DNA of 64,000 bases, taken from the NCBI GenBank assembly GCA_028715055.1, contig JAQTLE010000005.1, forward strand, positions 31,526 through 95,525, read 5' to 3'. The stretch is from Sulfurovaceae bacterium. GTDB lineage: Bacteria; Campylobacterota; Campylobacteria; Campylobacterales; Sulfurovaceae. The notes under the pieces are model-generated. The model searched no databases, was not told the origin of the DNA, and saw only the letters and a list, made by a program, of their open reading frames with translations. Positions within the stretch are counted from its first letter, which is position 1; each line of letters starts with the position of its first letter. Shown in pieces: positions 16,567-26,133 of the stretch. The position numbers and the translations under genes are program-made.

Positions 16567-18676
16567 ATTATTATCAGTTGCAGCTTCTTTTTTCTTATTG
16601 TCGCAAGTGGGATATTCAGATGAATTGACAAATAATATTGAATTTATGGCAGGAAACATTGATGCTACCAAGACAACTGCGGCAGCCAATGATGACGTAC
16701 TGATATTTTATGATGATAGCGTACTTAGATCCGACAACGCTTTTTTTGATAAAAATACAAATATTCTTGTGCTTGATGGCAATACAGAATCAATCGGATA
16801 CAAACAGATAAAAGAACAAAGCGATCATGCTACAATAAATGTTGTCGACAAAGACACGACATTTGACAATCTTTTTTTGATGAATGAAAATAATATTTGG
16901 CTCTATACAGATGATGCAACAAAAAAAGGCGATACATATTTCCTTGGCAATACTTTGCTATCTAGCTGCTGCATCCAAAAACCGCTTTGGAAAATAGTTT
17001 TTGACCATTCTGTTTATGATGACAAAGCAGAATATATGAAACTATACGGCGCCAAACTTTATATGTGGGATATGCCTGTTTTTTATTTGCCTTATTTAGG
17101 ATTTACTACGAATAGAGAAAGAAGCAGCGGACTTCTTTTTCCACGGTTTGGATCTAGCGGAGATCAAGGATTCATATATGAACAACCTATATTTTTAGCT
17201 TATGCTCCAAATTGGGATATAGAGTTAGATCCGCAAATTCGTACTAAAAGAAGTATCGGAGCCTACGCAACGCTTAGGTTTGCTGATAGTGCTGATTCTA
17301 GTGGAGAATTGAGGATAGGCGATTTTAGAGATTTTGATGATTATCAAAATTCCCATAATCTAAAATATCAAAACCACTACGGAGTCGAACTTTTATATGA
17401 TTCATCAAAGTTTTTTGATAACCTTCCTTTAGACTTCAAAGATGGGCTTTTTATTAACGGCATTTATCTTAACGATATAGATTACATCAATTTGCAAAAA
17501 TCTAAATTTAGTCATTTTGGTGTTTCATCATTTCAAGAAAGCAGATTGAATTATTTTTTAAATAATGAAGACTACTACGCCGGGATGAATGCCAAGTATT
17601 TTATAGACACACTTAAAACTTCCAATAATGATACTTTGCAGATCCTTCCGGCTGTTCAGCTACATAAATATTATGATTCGGTAGGTTTTTTGCCTGTGTA
17701 TTATAGTGCAGATGTTTCATTGGACAATTATTTTCGTCCAAATGGAACCACCCTTAGACAAGCAGAATTTAATTTGCCATTAGAGTGGAGTACACCATTT
17801 TTGGATGATTATCTCCACTTGAGCTTATCTGAAGAACTTTATGGGTCAAAATTATTTTTTGGAAATGTTTTGACTGGAGAAGATAATTTTGAATTTTTAA
17901 CAAACGTCAATAAAATTAAATTATATAGTGATCTAACAAAATCTTACCATGATTTCATTCATGTTATCCAACCATCATTATCTTATTCCAACTTGGGCAA
18001 TACTTATGAATCCCCGGTTTCATTTGATCTTTTAGGTCTTGAACAACAGAAACTTTTTTCTTTGAATCTTCCAGAAGTTCAGTATCAATTCGCTTTTAGT
18101 CAATATTTTTATGATAATGAAATGAATCTCAAATTTTCACAACGCATAATGCAGCCATATTATCCAAATAGAGTATATAATTGGGGTGATATATATCACG
18201 AGATAGAATGGAATTTTGATAATATTCATTTTTCAAATATTTTTTTATATTCATATGAATTTGGTAAATTCCGCTCAATCTTTACAGGTGCTTCTTGGGT
18301 CAGAGATGATCTTTCTTTGGCTATGTCTCATGCTTATAAAAAAGATTTTCAAGATGAGATAAATGAAATAGCTGTAGCAAATAATTTAAATTTAGATATA
18401 GGCTATCAAGTCAATCCGAAAGTAAAAGTATATGGCGGCATTAGTTATGAGCTAGATAATGAATACAGCAAATATTGGCATATAGGAACTAGCTATACTC
18501 AAGAATGCTTTGCTATATCAGCATCTATTTCCAAAAATGCTACTCCGATGCTAACTCAAAGCGGACCATCATATAATGACAGCTTGGCAGCATATATTCA
18601 GCTCAAATTTATACCGTTTGCCACCGTTGGTTCATCTGAAGAAAAATCCGCAGTTCTTGGTTTATCTGAACAATAA
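16559..18676 (+). CDS. lptD: LPS-assembly outer membrane protein LptD
   Basis: Inserts lipopolysaccharide into the outer leaflet, with LptE. 705 residues with a cleavable signal peptide (residues ~1-20, ending near SQVGYSDE). The N-terminal beta-jellyroll (OstA) domain spans ~40-135. The conserved junction follows: a Cys pair in SSCCIQKPLWKI (~139-150), then MPVFYLPYLGF and the RERSSGLLFPRFG signature at the start of the 26-strand barrel. The rest is barrel with alternating aromatic residues. It overlaps the RDD gene and is followed directly by a small J-domain gene. The possible LptM-like lipoprotein at 3119 would act on this protein. Confidence 0.93.
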   Translation: MHKLLSVAASFFLLSQVGYSDELTNNIEFMAGNIDATKTTAAANDDVLIFYDDSVLRSDNAFFDKNTNILVLDGNTESIGYKQIKEQSDHATINVVDKDTTFDNLFLMNENNIWLYTDDATKKGDTYFLGNTLLSSCCIQKPLWKIVFDHSVYDDKAEYMKLYGAKLYMWDMPVFYLPYLGFTTNRERSSGLLFPRFGSSGDQGFIYEQPIFLAYAPNWDIELDPQIRTKRSIGAYATLRFADSADSSGELRIGDFRDFDDYQNSHNLKYQNHYGVELLYDSSKFFDNLPLDFKDGLFINGIYLNDIDYINLQKSKFSHFGVSSFQESRLNYFLNNEDYYAGMNAKYFIDTLKTSNNDTLQILPAVQLHKYYDSVGFLPVYYSADVSLDNYFRPNGTTLRQAEFNLPLEWSTPFLDDYLHLSLSEELYGSKLFFGNVLTGEDNFEFLTNVNKIKLYSDLTKSYHDFIHVIQPSLSYSNLGNTYESPVSFDLLGLEQQKLFSLNLPEVQYQFAFSQYFYDNEMNLKFSQRIMQPYYPNRVYNWGDIYHEIEWNFDNIHFSNIFLYSYEFGKFRSIFTGASWVRDDLSLAMSHAYKKDFQDEINEIAVANNLNLDIGYQVNPKVKVYGGISYELDNEYSKYWHIGTSYTQECFAISASISKNATPMLTQSGPSYNDSLAAYIQLKFIPFATVGSSEEKSAVLGLSEQ

Positions 18677-18677
18677 T

Positions 18678-18950
18678 ATGTCAATATCATATGGCGAGAT
18701 ACAACAAGCTCTTGATATTTTGGGTCTTCCAACTTTTATAACCAAAGAAGATGTTAAAAAAAGATATCGTCATGTTGCAAAAAGTGTACATCCTGACAAA
18801 GAAGGCGGCAGCGATGAAGCCATGGAAAAAATTAATTCGGCTTATGCGATTTTAATAGAGTATATAGATAATTTTCGATTTTCATTTGATGAAGCAGAGA
18901 TAAAAAAACAATTGCCGTTTATTAGCCATACACAGAGATTTGGTATGTAA
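18678..18950 (+). CDS. Short J-domain protein
   Basis: 90 residues starting one base after the lptD stop. The whole protein is essentially a J domain: ALDILGLPTFITKEDVKKRY, then HPDKEGG with the HPD signature at ~37-39, then EKINSAYAILIEYI. The C-terminal end is short and charged. J-domain proteins stimulate the DnaK ATPase; lacking G/F and zinc-finger parts, this one is likely specialised for one client. A DnaJ-like gene next to lptD and pnp is, from memory, a recurring arrangement in this phylum. Confidence 0.88.
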   Translation: MSISYGEIQQALDILGLPTFITKEDVKKRYRHVAKSVHPDKEGGSDEAMEKINSAYAILIEYIDNFRFSFDEAEIKKQLPFISHTQRFGM

Positions 18951-19010
18951 ATCTTTTTATCATAGCTCTTTTGATATAATATAAGATTATTTTCTAAAGG
19001 CAATCTTTTT

Positions 19011-21131
19011 ATGAGCGAAACAAATATATCCATTACTAACAATCTAATCACTGAAAACTTTGCATTTGGCAAAGTAGCAAAACAAGCCAATGGCAGTGTA
19101 TGGTATACACAAGGCAATGCTGTTCTTATTGCTACGGTCGTGGTAGATACTGAGCCTGTTAAAGAAGATTTCCTTCCGCTTACTGTGCAATATATAGAAA
19201 AAGCATATGCTGCAGCAAAAATACCGGGGGGGTTTATTAAAAGAGAATCAAAACCGAGCGATTTTGAGACGCTTACATCTCGTATAGTAGATCGTTCTTT
19301 GCGTCCGTTATTTCCTAAAGGATTTAATTATCCGATTACTATTACCGTATTGGTTGTAAGTAGTGATGCATCTGTTGATATGCAGATCGCTGCTATTAAT
19401 GCCGCCAATTCAGCATTATTTACTTCGAACATTCCGGTATCAAAAAGTGTAGGAGCCGTTAGAGTAGGGATCATTGATGACGAGGTATTATTCAATCCGT
19501 CTCTTGAAAAACAAGAAAAAAGTAAATTAGATTTGTTGATTGTGGGTTCAGCCGATGAAGTTATAATGATCGAGATGCGCACTCTCAGAATGGATGAAAA
19601 AAGTAATGTAATCGCCGAAGAGGAATTGATAGGACATATAAAAAGTGCCGGTGACGCTATAGCTGATATATCAAAAAAATATCAAGAACAATTTATGCCG
19701 TTGAAGCCAAAAGCACTTGAATTAAAATTATTCCACAACAGTGTTGATGATGAACTTGAAAAATATCTTTCTACTCATTTTGCAAATGATGTATATGAAG
19801 CGATTTGCCATATGGCAAAAAGCGAGAGAAGTAATGCATTGAATGAATTAAAAGATAAAATTATTTCTAAATTGATGGCTGAAAATATAGAAGTTGATGA
19901 AGCCGGCTTATTTTATGCATTGTCTAGCTACAAAGCCAAAATATCAAGAACAATGATATTAAATGAGGGCAAAAGAGCCGATGGTAGAAAACTCGATGAG
20001 GTAAGACCAATTTCTATAGAGACCAATCTGCTCCCATCCGTACATGGATCTTGTCTTTTTACCAGAGGACAGACTCAAGCTTTGGTTACTGCTACTTTGG
20101 GGGATAAAAAAGATGCTCAAATGTATGAGCTTATCACGGATAAAACTCCAAGAAGCGAAAATTTTATGGTGCATTATAATTTTCCAGGGTTTTCTGTAGG
20201 AGATTCCAAACCGATAGGGCCGACAAACAGAAGAGAATTGGGTCATGGCAATTTAGCAAAAAGGGCTTTAGAATGCACAATGTCACTTGAAGCAAATCAA
20301 AGTGTGCGTGTTGTATCTGAGATACTAGAAAGTAATGGTTCGTCTTCTATGGCTACAGTTTGCGGCGGTTCTTTGGCACTATGTGCTGCTGGCATAAGCG
20401 TAGAATCGTTAGTCGCCGGTGTTGCAATGGGGCTCGTGAACGATGGCAAAAATTATGCTGTATTAACCGATATTATGGGGCTTGAAGATTTTGAAGGTGA
20501 TATGGATTTTAAAGTAGCAGGAACCATAAATGGAGTTAGTGCTATGCAGATGGATATAAAACTTCAAGGCGTATCTTTTGATATTATCAATGATACCATC
20601 ACGAAAGCCAAAAAAGGCAAAGAACATATTTTAGGCATTATGCAATCCGCGCTTAATTCGATGCAGCCATCCCAAGCATTACCTAAAACAGAGTATTTTG
20701 ATGTGCCGGTTGCAAAAATCGTTGATATCATAGGTAGAGCTGGCGTTACTATTAGAGAGATTATAGATAAATTTGATGTGAGTATTGATCTTGATCGTGA
20801 TAAAGGCGGAGTTAAACTTAGCGGTCAAGATGCACAAAAATTACAAGATGCCAAAGCTTATATTCTAAATATTGCCGGTGCTCCTGCAAAAGAACCTATG
20901 TTATTTGAGATCGGCAAAACATATCAAGGTAAGGTCAAAAAAATTATGGACTTTGGTGTTTTTGTAGAGATGCCGGATGGATATGATGCCTTGCTTCATG
21001 TTTCAAAGGTAGATAAAACAAGAGTAAATAACCTAACCGAGAGATATAAAGAAGGTGATATCATAGATATAGTAGTATTGGAGCAAAGTGGCAAAAAGAT
21101 AGAATTGGCAACTCCTCAATTTTTGGCTTAA
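19011..21131 (+). CDS. pnp: Polynucleotide phosphorylase
   Basis: 3'-5' phosphorolytic exoribonuclease involved in RNA turnover. 706 residues, full length. Two RNase PH domains (about 10-225 and 300-535; the second has RADGRKLDEVRPISIE, FTRGQTQALVTATLG and the active-site region TVCGGSLALCAAG), then a KH domain (KIVDIIGRAGVTIREIIDKF, ~565) and an S1 domain (GKTYQGKVKKIMDFGVFVEM, ~632-700). The region ANRRELGHGNLAKRAL is also typical. The ribosome site is AAAGGCAATC before ATG. It sits 60 bases after the J-domain gene. Confidence 0.97.
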   Translation: MSETNISITNNLITENFAFGKVAKQANGSVWYTQGNAVLIATVVVDTEPVKEDFLPLTVQYIEKAYAAAKIPGGFIKRESKPSDFETLTSRIVDRSLRPLFPKGFNYPITITVLVVSSDASVDMQIAAINAANSALFTSNIPVSKSVGAVRVGIIDDEVLFNPSLEKQEKSKLDLLIVGSADEVIMIEMRTLRMDEKSNVIAEEELIGHIKSAGDAIADISKKYQEQFMPLKPKALELKLFHNSVDDELEKYLSTHFANDVYEAICHMAKSERSNALNELKDKIISKLMAENIEVDEAGLFYALSSYKAKISRTMILNEGKRADGRKLDEVRPISIETNLLPSVHGSCLFTRGQTQALVTATLGDKKDAQMYELITDKTPRSENFMVHYNFPGFSVGDSKPIGPTNRRELGHGNLAKRALECTMSLEANQSVRVVSEILESNGSSSMATVCGGSLALCAAGISVESLVAGVAMGLVNDGKNYAVLTDIMGLEDFEGDMDFKVAGTINGVSAMQMDIKLQGVSFDIINDTITKAKKGKEHILGIMQSALNSMQPSQALPKTEYFDVPVAKIVDIIGRAGVTIREIIDKFDVSIDLDRDKGGVKLSGQDAQKLQDAKAYILNIAGAPAKEPMLFEIGKTYQGKVKKIMDFGVFVEMPDGYDALLHVSKVDKTRVNNLTERYKEGDIIDIVVLEQSGKKIELATPQFLA

Positions 21132-21151
21132 TATTTTAAACTAACTTTCGA

Positions 21152-21257
21152 TATAATTTCGGCGTTAAATGAGATACCTAGTAGGGATACGCAAGCCGAA
21201 CGGATTTCTATGGCAGTCGACAGTGACTTTAAACCTATTAATTTTGAAGGATATAAA
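21152..21257 (+). promoter_or_regulatory. atpE promoter and 5' leader
   Basis: TATAAT at 21152-21157 is followed by about 95 untranslated bases before atpE. The stretch contains the inverted pairs TTCGGC/GCCGAA (21158-21163 and 21195-21200) and ACCTA-GTAGGG, and a short in-frame ATG at 21210 with no ribosome site. It may be a structured leader; this is suggestive only. Confidence 0.4.
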
Positions 21258-21566
21258 ATGAAAAAGTTTTTCTTACTTTTCGCAGCACTTGGTGCTTTTG
21301 CTTTTGCTGCTGAAGATGGTACATCTATGATCCAAGCTTACTCAGTAGTAGCTGCTGGTATCGGTCTTGGTCTTGCTGCTCTTGGCGGTGCAGTTGGTAT
21401 GGGTAATACTGCTGCTGCAACTATTGCAGGAACTGCAAGAAACCCGGGTCTTGGCGGTAAATTGATGACTACAATGTTCATCGCAATCGCTATGATCGAA
21501 GCGCAAGTTATCTATACACTTGTTATCGCTCTTATCGCTCTTTATGCTAACCCGTTTCTTGGTTAA
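21258..21566 (+). CDS. atpE: ATP synthase F0 subunit c
   Basis: 102 residues from the ATG at 21258 (AAGGATATAAA upstream); an in-frame ATG at 21210 is not used, judging by the lack of a ribosome site. An N-terminal leader-like helix (KKFFLLFAALGAFAFAAEDG) precedes the standard c-subunit hairpin, as in Helicobacter and Campylobacter. Helix 1 has GLGLAALGGAVGMG, the loop has RNPG, and helix 2 has the proton-binding Glu in MIEAQVIYTLVIALIALY. Like other Campylobacterota, the gene is away from the main atp operon. Confidence 0.95.
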   Translation: MKKFFLLFAALGAFAFAAEDGTSMIQAYSVVAAGIGLGLAALGGAVGMGNTAAATIAGTARNPGLGGKLMTTMFIAIAMIEAQVIYTLVIALIALYANPFLG

Positions 21567-21582
21567 TTAGTATAAATTTAAG

Positions 21583-21609
21583 TTCGGAAGGATATAATTT
21601 CTTTCCGAA
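21583..21609. promoter_or_regulatory. Dyad enclosing the tRNA-Leu -10 box
   Basis: TTCGGAA (21583-21589) and TTCCGAA (21603-21609) flank a TATAAT at 21593-21598, which lies ~20 bases before the tRNA. The dyad could also serve as the end of the atpE transcript. Confidence 0.4.
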
Positions 21610-21618
21610 ACTACATAC

Positions 21619-21703
21619 GCGGTCGTGGTGGAACGGTAGACACGCTACCTTGAGGTGGTAGTGCCTTACGGGTGTGGGGGTTCAAATCCCCCCGACCGCA
21701 CCA
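21619..21703 (+). tRNA. tRNA-Leu (anticodon GAG)
   Basis: 85 bases including encoded CCA. The acceptor stem GCGGTCG pairs with CGACCGC, followed by discriminator A and CCA. The anticodon stem-loop is CTACC-TTGAGGT-GGTAG with GAG as anticodon, reading CUC/CUU. A long variable arm (typical of Leu) and the T-loop TTCAAAT are present. Confidence 0.96.
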
Positions 21704-21832
21704 TATTATTCGATATTCATTCATAAATTCTATTTAAAACTTCAAAAACAATATTTTTTTTATTTTTTTATTTTCATTTTATAATTTTATATGTTATAAT
21801 GCACACATCTTATATTTTCAAAAGGATAGACA

Positions 21833-22108
21833 ATGACAAAAGCAGAGTTCATAGAGCTTGTACAAAAAAACGGTAATTTTGAGAGCAAAGCGGCAGCAGA
21901 AAGAGCTGTGAAAGCATTTACAGCATCAGTAACTGAAGTTCTAGCCAAAAAAGATGATATAACGCTTGTTGGTTTTGGCACTTTTTCAACTGCTCATGTA
22001 GCAGCAAAATGCGGTACAGTTCCAGGAACTACAAAAACTTATAACAAACCAGCTTGTATTGCTCCTAAATTCAAATTTGGTAAAACAGTAAAAGACGCTG
22101 TAAACTAA
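21833..22108 (+). CDS. hup: HU family DNA-binding protein
   Basis: 91 residues, a histone-like nucleoid protein. Family signs: the N-terminal helix pair (MTKAEFIELVQKNGNFESKA shape), AVKAFTASVTEVLAKKDDITLVGFGTFS at the start of the beta-arm region, and a C-terminal end FGKTVKDAVN. The usual arm motif (GRNP) is replaced by a variant, CGTVPGTTKTYNKPA, as in other Campylobacterota HU proteins. AAAGGATAGACA is the ribosome site; a terminator follows. Confidence 0.93.
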   Translation: MTKAEFIELVQKNGNFESKAAAERAVKAFTASVTEVLAKKDDITLVGFGTFSTAHVAAKCGTVPGTTKTYNKPACIAPKFKFGKTVKDAVN

Positions 22109-22122
22109 ATCTTCCTTTCTTC

Positions 22123-22160
22123 CCCACCTCTTGGTGGGATAGTAATACTCTTTCTTTTTT
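22123..22160 (+). terminator. Terminator after the HU gene
   Basis: CCCACC, loop TCTT, GGTGGG (22123-22138), followed by ATAGTAATACTCTTTCTTTTTT. Confidence 0.7.
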
Positions 22161-22224
22161 AAGCATTTTTTCTTATTTTTTGATTATACTTTTTGTTTAA
22201 AATTTATTATACAAGGATATATTT

Positions 22225-23019
22225 ATGGGTTTTCATGAAGCAATCGGTTTTGGAGTAGCGGGCAATTTTGCTCATCATTTGGAACAAGCTGGAGAACTCG
22301 AAGATTTTAAAGATGTTGTCACAGAAGAAGTTAATGCACCAAAGGGTATATTTCCTTTTTATCTTCCTGGGGACGATACTTTTTTAGGCCGTTATCCTAT
22401 CAGTACTGAAACGCTTACCTTGCCTATAGATGATGATGCACAAGTGGAACCGGAAATAGTACTTTTTTGTGAGATAGTATATGATGAAAACAAAAAGGTA
22501 GTTTCTGTTTTGCCAAAATCTTTTGGTACTTTTAACGACTGTACTATTAGAAAAGAAGGGGCAAAAAAAATATCGCACAAAAAGAGCTGGGGCGACGATA
22601 GCAAAGGAATTTCAACCAAGTTTATAAATATTGATAAATTTAGCAAGGGTGGGATTATGGATAATTATCATCTGTGCTCTTATTTGTTTAGAGATGGCAA
22701 ACTTCATGAATATGGCGTTGATGCACCATTGCTTGGCTATGGGTATTTTTATGAAAAATTGATAACATGGCTTGTGGATAAATTAAATAATCAAAAAGAT
22801 TTCGGACCTCTGGAAGATATGGCTATGCATCTAAAAAATTGCGCTTACCCATCGACAGCTCTTATATCAATAGGAGCAACAGCATATGCATCTTTTGGAG
22901 AAACTCACTATTTGCAAAGCAAAGATGAGATATTTGTTGTGGCATATGACGCAAGAGTAGATGACAACTCTATAAATGAAAGCGAAACAAAAGTAGTGTT
23001 GCACCAAATAGTAAAATAA
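22225..23019 (+). CDS. DUF5718 family protein
   Basis: 264 residues, no signal peptide or membrane segment. The N-terminus (GFGVAGNFAHHLEQAGE) and the internal segments PEIVLFCEIVYDE, SFGTFNDCTIRKEGAKK, SWGDDSKGIS and CSYLFRDGKLHEYGVDAPL match the uncharacterised DUF5718 family common in Campylobacterota. The fold resembles parts of fumarylacetoacetate hydrolase-like proteins, but no catalytic acid triad is obvious, so no activity is assigned. AAGGATATATTT precedes the ATG. The acylphosphatase gene starts 12 bases later, so the two probably share a transcript. Confidence 0.8.
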   Translation: MGFHEAIGFGVAGNFAHHLEQAGELEDFKDVVTEEVNAPKGIFPFYLPGDDTFLGRYPISTETLTLPIDDDAQVEPEIVLFCEIVYDENKKVVSVLPKSFGTFNDCTIRKEGAKKISHKKSWGDDSKGISTKFINIDKFSKGGIMDNYHLCSYLFRDGKLHEYGVDAPLLGYGYFYEKLITWLVDKLNNQKDFGPLEDMAMHLKNCAYPSTALISIGATAYASFGETHYLQSKDEIFVVAYDARVDDNSINESETKVVLHQIVK

Positions 23020-23031
23020 AAGGCAAGCAAG

Positions 23032-23307
23032 ATGCAACTTTATAGGTTTATAATCAGCGGCAAAGTCCAGGGTGTATTTTATCGCAAAAGCGTATCTCAA
23101 AATGCCATGATGGTAGGATATAAAGGAAGCGTCAAAAATTTAAATGACGGAAGCGTAGAAGTGTATGCCGAGCTTTTAGAAGACGAACTAGAAGGATTTC
23201 TAGAACTTCTAAAAGTTGGTTCGCCTATGTCTGAAGTAAAAGACATATCATTTGAGACAGCCAATGATAATACATTGGAATATGACGGATTTATCATCAT
23301 CAGATAA
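23032..23307 (+). CDS. acyP: Acylphosphatase
   Basis: 91 residues, the normal length. It hydrolyses carboxyl-phosphate bonds of acyl phosphates. The phosphate-binding loop with the catalytic Arg is GKVQGVFYRKSV (residues ~11-22), and the catalytic Asn lies in GSVKNLNDGSVEV (~33-45). Only five bases separate its stop from the convergent desulforubrerythrin gene. Confidence 0.94.
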   Translation: MQLYRFIISGKVQGVFYRKSVSQNAMMVGYKGSVKNLNDGSVEVYAELLEDELEGFLELLKVGSPMSEVKDISFETANDNTLEYDGFIIIR

Positions 23308-23312
23308 TAAAA

Positions 23313-23972
23313 CTACCCTGCGGTAACATTTTTATTCCTTTTTTTGAAGTATTCTTTTTCAGCTCCACATAGCGAGCATTTGCCGGGAGCTTTTTTGCCC
23401 TTATGAACATGTCCGCATATCTCACATATATATTCTTCTTCTTCATTGGAATCAAAAAATCCTTCAGCTGCAAGAGCTTCTTTTAATGCTAGATATTCAG
23501 CTTCATGTTCTATTTCCACTTTGCCGATGGCTAAAAAAAGTCTTGCTATCTCATTGAATCCTTCTTCTTTTGCTATTGCAGCAAAATTTGGGTACATTGT
23601 TTCATGTTCATATTTTTCACCATTTGCTGCATACTGCAGATTTGTTTTCGTGTCATTTAATTCTATGCCATTTACTAATTTGTTGTACGCTTTATATTCT
23701 GCTCTTGCATGATATTTTTCATTGTTAGCAGCTTCTTGGAAAAAGCGTGCTATACGATGATAGCCTTCATTAAATGCAACTTCAGCAAATAATTCATATT
23801 TATTTCTAGCCTGTGATTCACCGGCAAATGCTTTCATGAGATTAACCGCTGTTAGATTTTCTGTTATACAATGCATCGGTTCTCCACAGCATACCAGAGT
23901 ACCTCCGCCGACATGACTTACTTCTACTTCATTGCCGCATTTGTTGCATTTATAAGTTTCATATTGTCTCAT
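23313..23972 (-). CDS. Desulforubrerythrin (desulforedoxin-rubrerythrin-rubredoxin fusion)
   Basis: 219 residues with three metal modules in order. Residues 1-33 form a desulforedoxin-type FeS4 site (Cys9, Cys12, Cys28, Cys29). Residues ~45-165 are the rubrerythrin four-helix bundle with the di-iron Glu/His ligands ([31 protein letters not shown]). The C-terminal part is a rubredoxin site ([22 protein letters not shown]). This layout equals the Campylobacter jejuni desulforubrerythrin (Rrc), a cytoplasmic peroxide reductase. It lies just after a ferritin-like gene on the same strand (8-base gap), forming an oxygen/iron defence unit. Confidence 0.95.
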   Translation of the reverse strand: MRQYETYKCNKCGNEVEVSHVGGGTLVCCGEPMHCITENLTAVNLMKAFAGESQARNKYELFAEVAFNEGYHRIARFFQEAANNEKYHARAEYKAYNKLVNGIELNDTKTNLQYAANGEKYEHETMYPNFAAIAKEEGFNEIARLFLAIGKVEIEHEAEYLALKEALAAEGFFDSNEEEEYICEICGHVHKGKKAPGKCSLCGAEKEYFKKRNKNVTAG

Positions 23973-23980
23973 GATAATTC

Positions 23981-24496
23981 CTATGCCATACTTTTTTTAA
24001 TTTGCTCTATAAACTCTCCGATATCATCATGTAATGTTTGCAAATCTTCTTCATGTTCTACTTCATCTGCAAGTATAGATGAAACCATGTTATAAGTAAT
24101 AATGTCTTTATCTTTTGTTATGTCAACTAGTTTGGAATAAACGGAGATGGCGCATTGCTCGCCTTTGATAGCATCGTTTAGTATGGCAACCACATCAAAG
24201 TCTTTTGGTTCTCCATACTCACAATTTGCATGAGTAAACCAAGCTTGAGGATGAGTAAGTGGTGTACCGCCTAGTTGAATAATGCGATCTGCTATCATCG
24301 TCGCATGTCTAAGCTCATCGGCTGCATGCTGGGTTAATTCTGCTATCGCAGCATCTCTCATTATACCTTTTATGACTTTTGATTCTATGAAGTATTGATA
24401 ATATGCTAACCACTCATCTGAATATGCTTTATTTAGCATTGTAATGATCTCACTTATCTCTAAGCCTTTGATTATAGAATTTCTTCGCATTGCCAT
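23981..24496 (-). CDS. Ferritin-like domain protein (bacterioferritin/Dps-like)
   Basis: 171 residues, all helical. Di-iron or ferroxidase-type motifs are visible: [13 protein letters not shown] (helix A Glu), [14 protein letters not shown] (Glu-x-x-His, helix B), [12 protein letters not shown] (helix C) and [10 protein letters not shown] (Glu-x-x-His, helix D). This pattern fits a bacterioferritin-type protein or the related DPS-like group; no haem Met is clear. Likely role: iron storage or peroxide consumption in the cytoplasm. It is the first gene of the two-gene unit with desulforubrerythrin; AAAGGATTTACA is its ribosome site. Confidence 0.85.
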   Translation of the reverse strand: MAMRRNSIIKGLEISEIITMLNKAYSDEWLAYYQYFIESKVIKGIMRDAAIAELTQHAADELRHATMIADRIIQLGGTPLTHPQAWFTHANCEYGEPKDFDVVAILNDAIKGEQCAISVYSKLVDITKDKDIITYNMVSSILADEVEHEEDLQTLHDDIGEFIEQIKKSMA

Positions 24497-24615
24497 TGTA
24501 AATCCTTTTCAATACTAAAATTAAGGATATTTTTTATCCTTTATTAGAGTATAACACTTATATACTTAATTGAATATAAAGCTTAAAAAAGGATCTTTGG
24601 GAGCAAATAAGCCTG

Positions 24616-25740
24616 TTATTTAAACCAATTCTTTACTTTTGCAAAACTATTTTCAAAGATAGTTTTATGCGGTTTGCTTTCGATGCCAAAGCTATTTTGC
24701 AACTCTTCAATTAGGTTTTTTTGTTCATCATTCAATGATGTAGGAAATACGATATGGACTTGAGCTATAAATCTGCCTTTGCGCCCGCTATGCACATCTG
24801 CTACACCTTCATTTGGAAATACAAATTGTTCTTTATCTGCGGTCCCTTTTTTGAGTTCTAATTCAAGTTCACCTTTGAGTGAAGGTATCGTAACTCTTTC
24901 ACCCAAGATAGCTTGAGTAAAAAATATAGGTACTTCTATATATATATCATTTCCATTGCGTATGAAATGTTCATCATCTTTTACCATAAATGTCACGTAT
25001 AGATCGCCTCTTTGACCTGTTTTGGATATATTGCCATGGCCTTTTACTCTAAGTCGATTTCCATTGTCGATACCTGCAGGTATTTTTATGGTAACTTTTT
25101 CTTTTTGGGTCTCAAATCCACTTCCGTCACATGAATTACATTTATCTTGAGCCATTTTTCCTTCGCCGTGACACTTAGGGCAAGTTTGTGCAAATGTCAT
25201 AAATCCTTGTTTCATGACTACCTGTCCTTGTCCGCCGCAAGTTTTACAAGTAGTTAGTTTGCCGTTTTTGGCACCTGTTCCATTGCAGTCTTCACATGCA
25301 CTTTTGTATGAGATCTCTATTTCTTTTTCGCAACCGAAAATCGCTTCATGGAATTCCAAGGTGTATTTTATCTCGAAATCCAACGGGTATTTAGAAGAGT
25401 TTTGGGTTCTACCGCTTCCGCCAAATCCGCCAAAGCCTCCTCCAAACATGGAATTGAAAATATCCATTATATCGTCCATGTTTGCGCCGCCGCCAAATCC
25501 GCCCATACCTCTGCCATCAAGTCCGGCTTTGCCATATCTATCATATATAGAGCGTTTTTCATCATCGCTAAGTACTTGATATGCTTCATTTACAAGTTTA
25601 AAATTCTCTTCTGCTTCTTTATCATTAGGGTTTCTATCCGGATGGTATTTCATTGCAAGTTTACGGTAAGATTTTTTAAGTTCACTTCCATCACAGTCCC
25701 TGCTTACCTCAAGCACCTCATAATAATCTAGTTCGGTCAT
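24616..25740 (-). CDS. dnaJ: Chaperone protein DnaJ
   Basis: Hsp40 co-chaperone of DnaK. 374 residues, complete. J domain at 1-70 with HPD (KYHPDRNP, ~33); Gly/Phe-rich region ([13 protein letters not shown] ... FGGFGGSG, ~77-112); four CxxCxGxG zinc repeats ([32 protein letters not shown], ~145-210); and C-terminal client-binding domains ([16 protein letters not shown]). It is separate from grpE-dnaK at 33-36 kb. AAGGAATTTATT precedes its ATG. Confidence 0.97.
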   Translation of the reverse strand: MTELDYYEVLEVSRDCDGSELKKSYRKLAMKYHPDRNPNDKEAEENFKLVNEAYQVLSDDEKRSIYDRYGKAGLDGRGMGGFGGGANMDDIMDIFNSMFGGGFGGFGGSGRTQNSSKYPLDFEIKYTLEFHEAIFGCEKEIEISYKSACEDCNGTGAKNGKLTTCKTCGGQGQVVMKQGFMTFAQTCPKCHGEGKMAQDKCNSCDGSGFETQKEKVTIKIPAGIDNGNRLRVKGHGNISKTGQRGDLYVTFMVKDDEHFIRNGNDIYIEVPIFFTQAILGERVTIPSLKGELELELKKGTADKEQFVFPNEGVADVHSGRKGRFIAQVHIVFPTSLNDEQKNLIEELQNSFGIESKPHKTIFENSFAKVKNWFK

Positions 25741-25839
25741 AATAAATTCCTTAGGATTTTGTTATTAGTAGTATGAATATAATTTTTGGCGAATTCTACC
25801 ATAATTTTGTTATAATGGCAATCAAAAAGAGCACTTTAT

Positions 25840-26133
25840 ATGATCGTACATGTTGTTTTATTTAGTTTCAAAGAAGATGAAAAAATATTAAATATCAAAA
25901 AAGCAAAAGAGATGCTTGCCGCACTTCAAGACAAGGTCCCGTCATTGAAATATATAGAAATCGGTGAAAATTTTTGCGTAGAGGGCAGGGCAATGGATCT
26001 TAGTATCATTACACATTTTGATACAAAAGAAGATTTGCAAGAATATGCTGTGCATCCGGAACATCTAGAAGTTATAAATTTTATAAAGCAGGTAGTGGAG
26101 TACTCCAAAGTAGTCGATTATGAAACGCTCTAA
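25840..26133 (+). CDS. Dabb (stress-responsive A/B barrel) domain protein
   Basis: 97 residues covering one Dabb domain: the start MIVHVVLFSFKED, then KEMLAALQDKVPSLKYIEIGENF, and DLQEYAVHPEHLEVINFIKQV (the HPxH signature). These are small dimeric ferredoxin-like proteins of varied roles. Its 3' end overlaps recR by 14 bases, so both are on one transcript; a functional link is not known. Confidence 0.9.
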   Translation: MIVHVVLFSFKEDEKILNIKKAKEMLAALQDKVPSLKYIEIGENFCVEGRAMDLSIITHFDTKEDLQEYAVHPEHLEVINFIKQVVEYSKVVDYETL

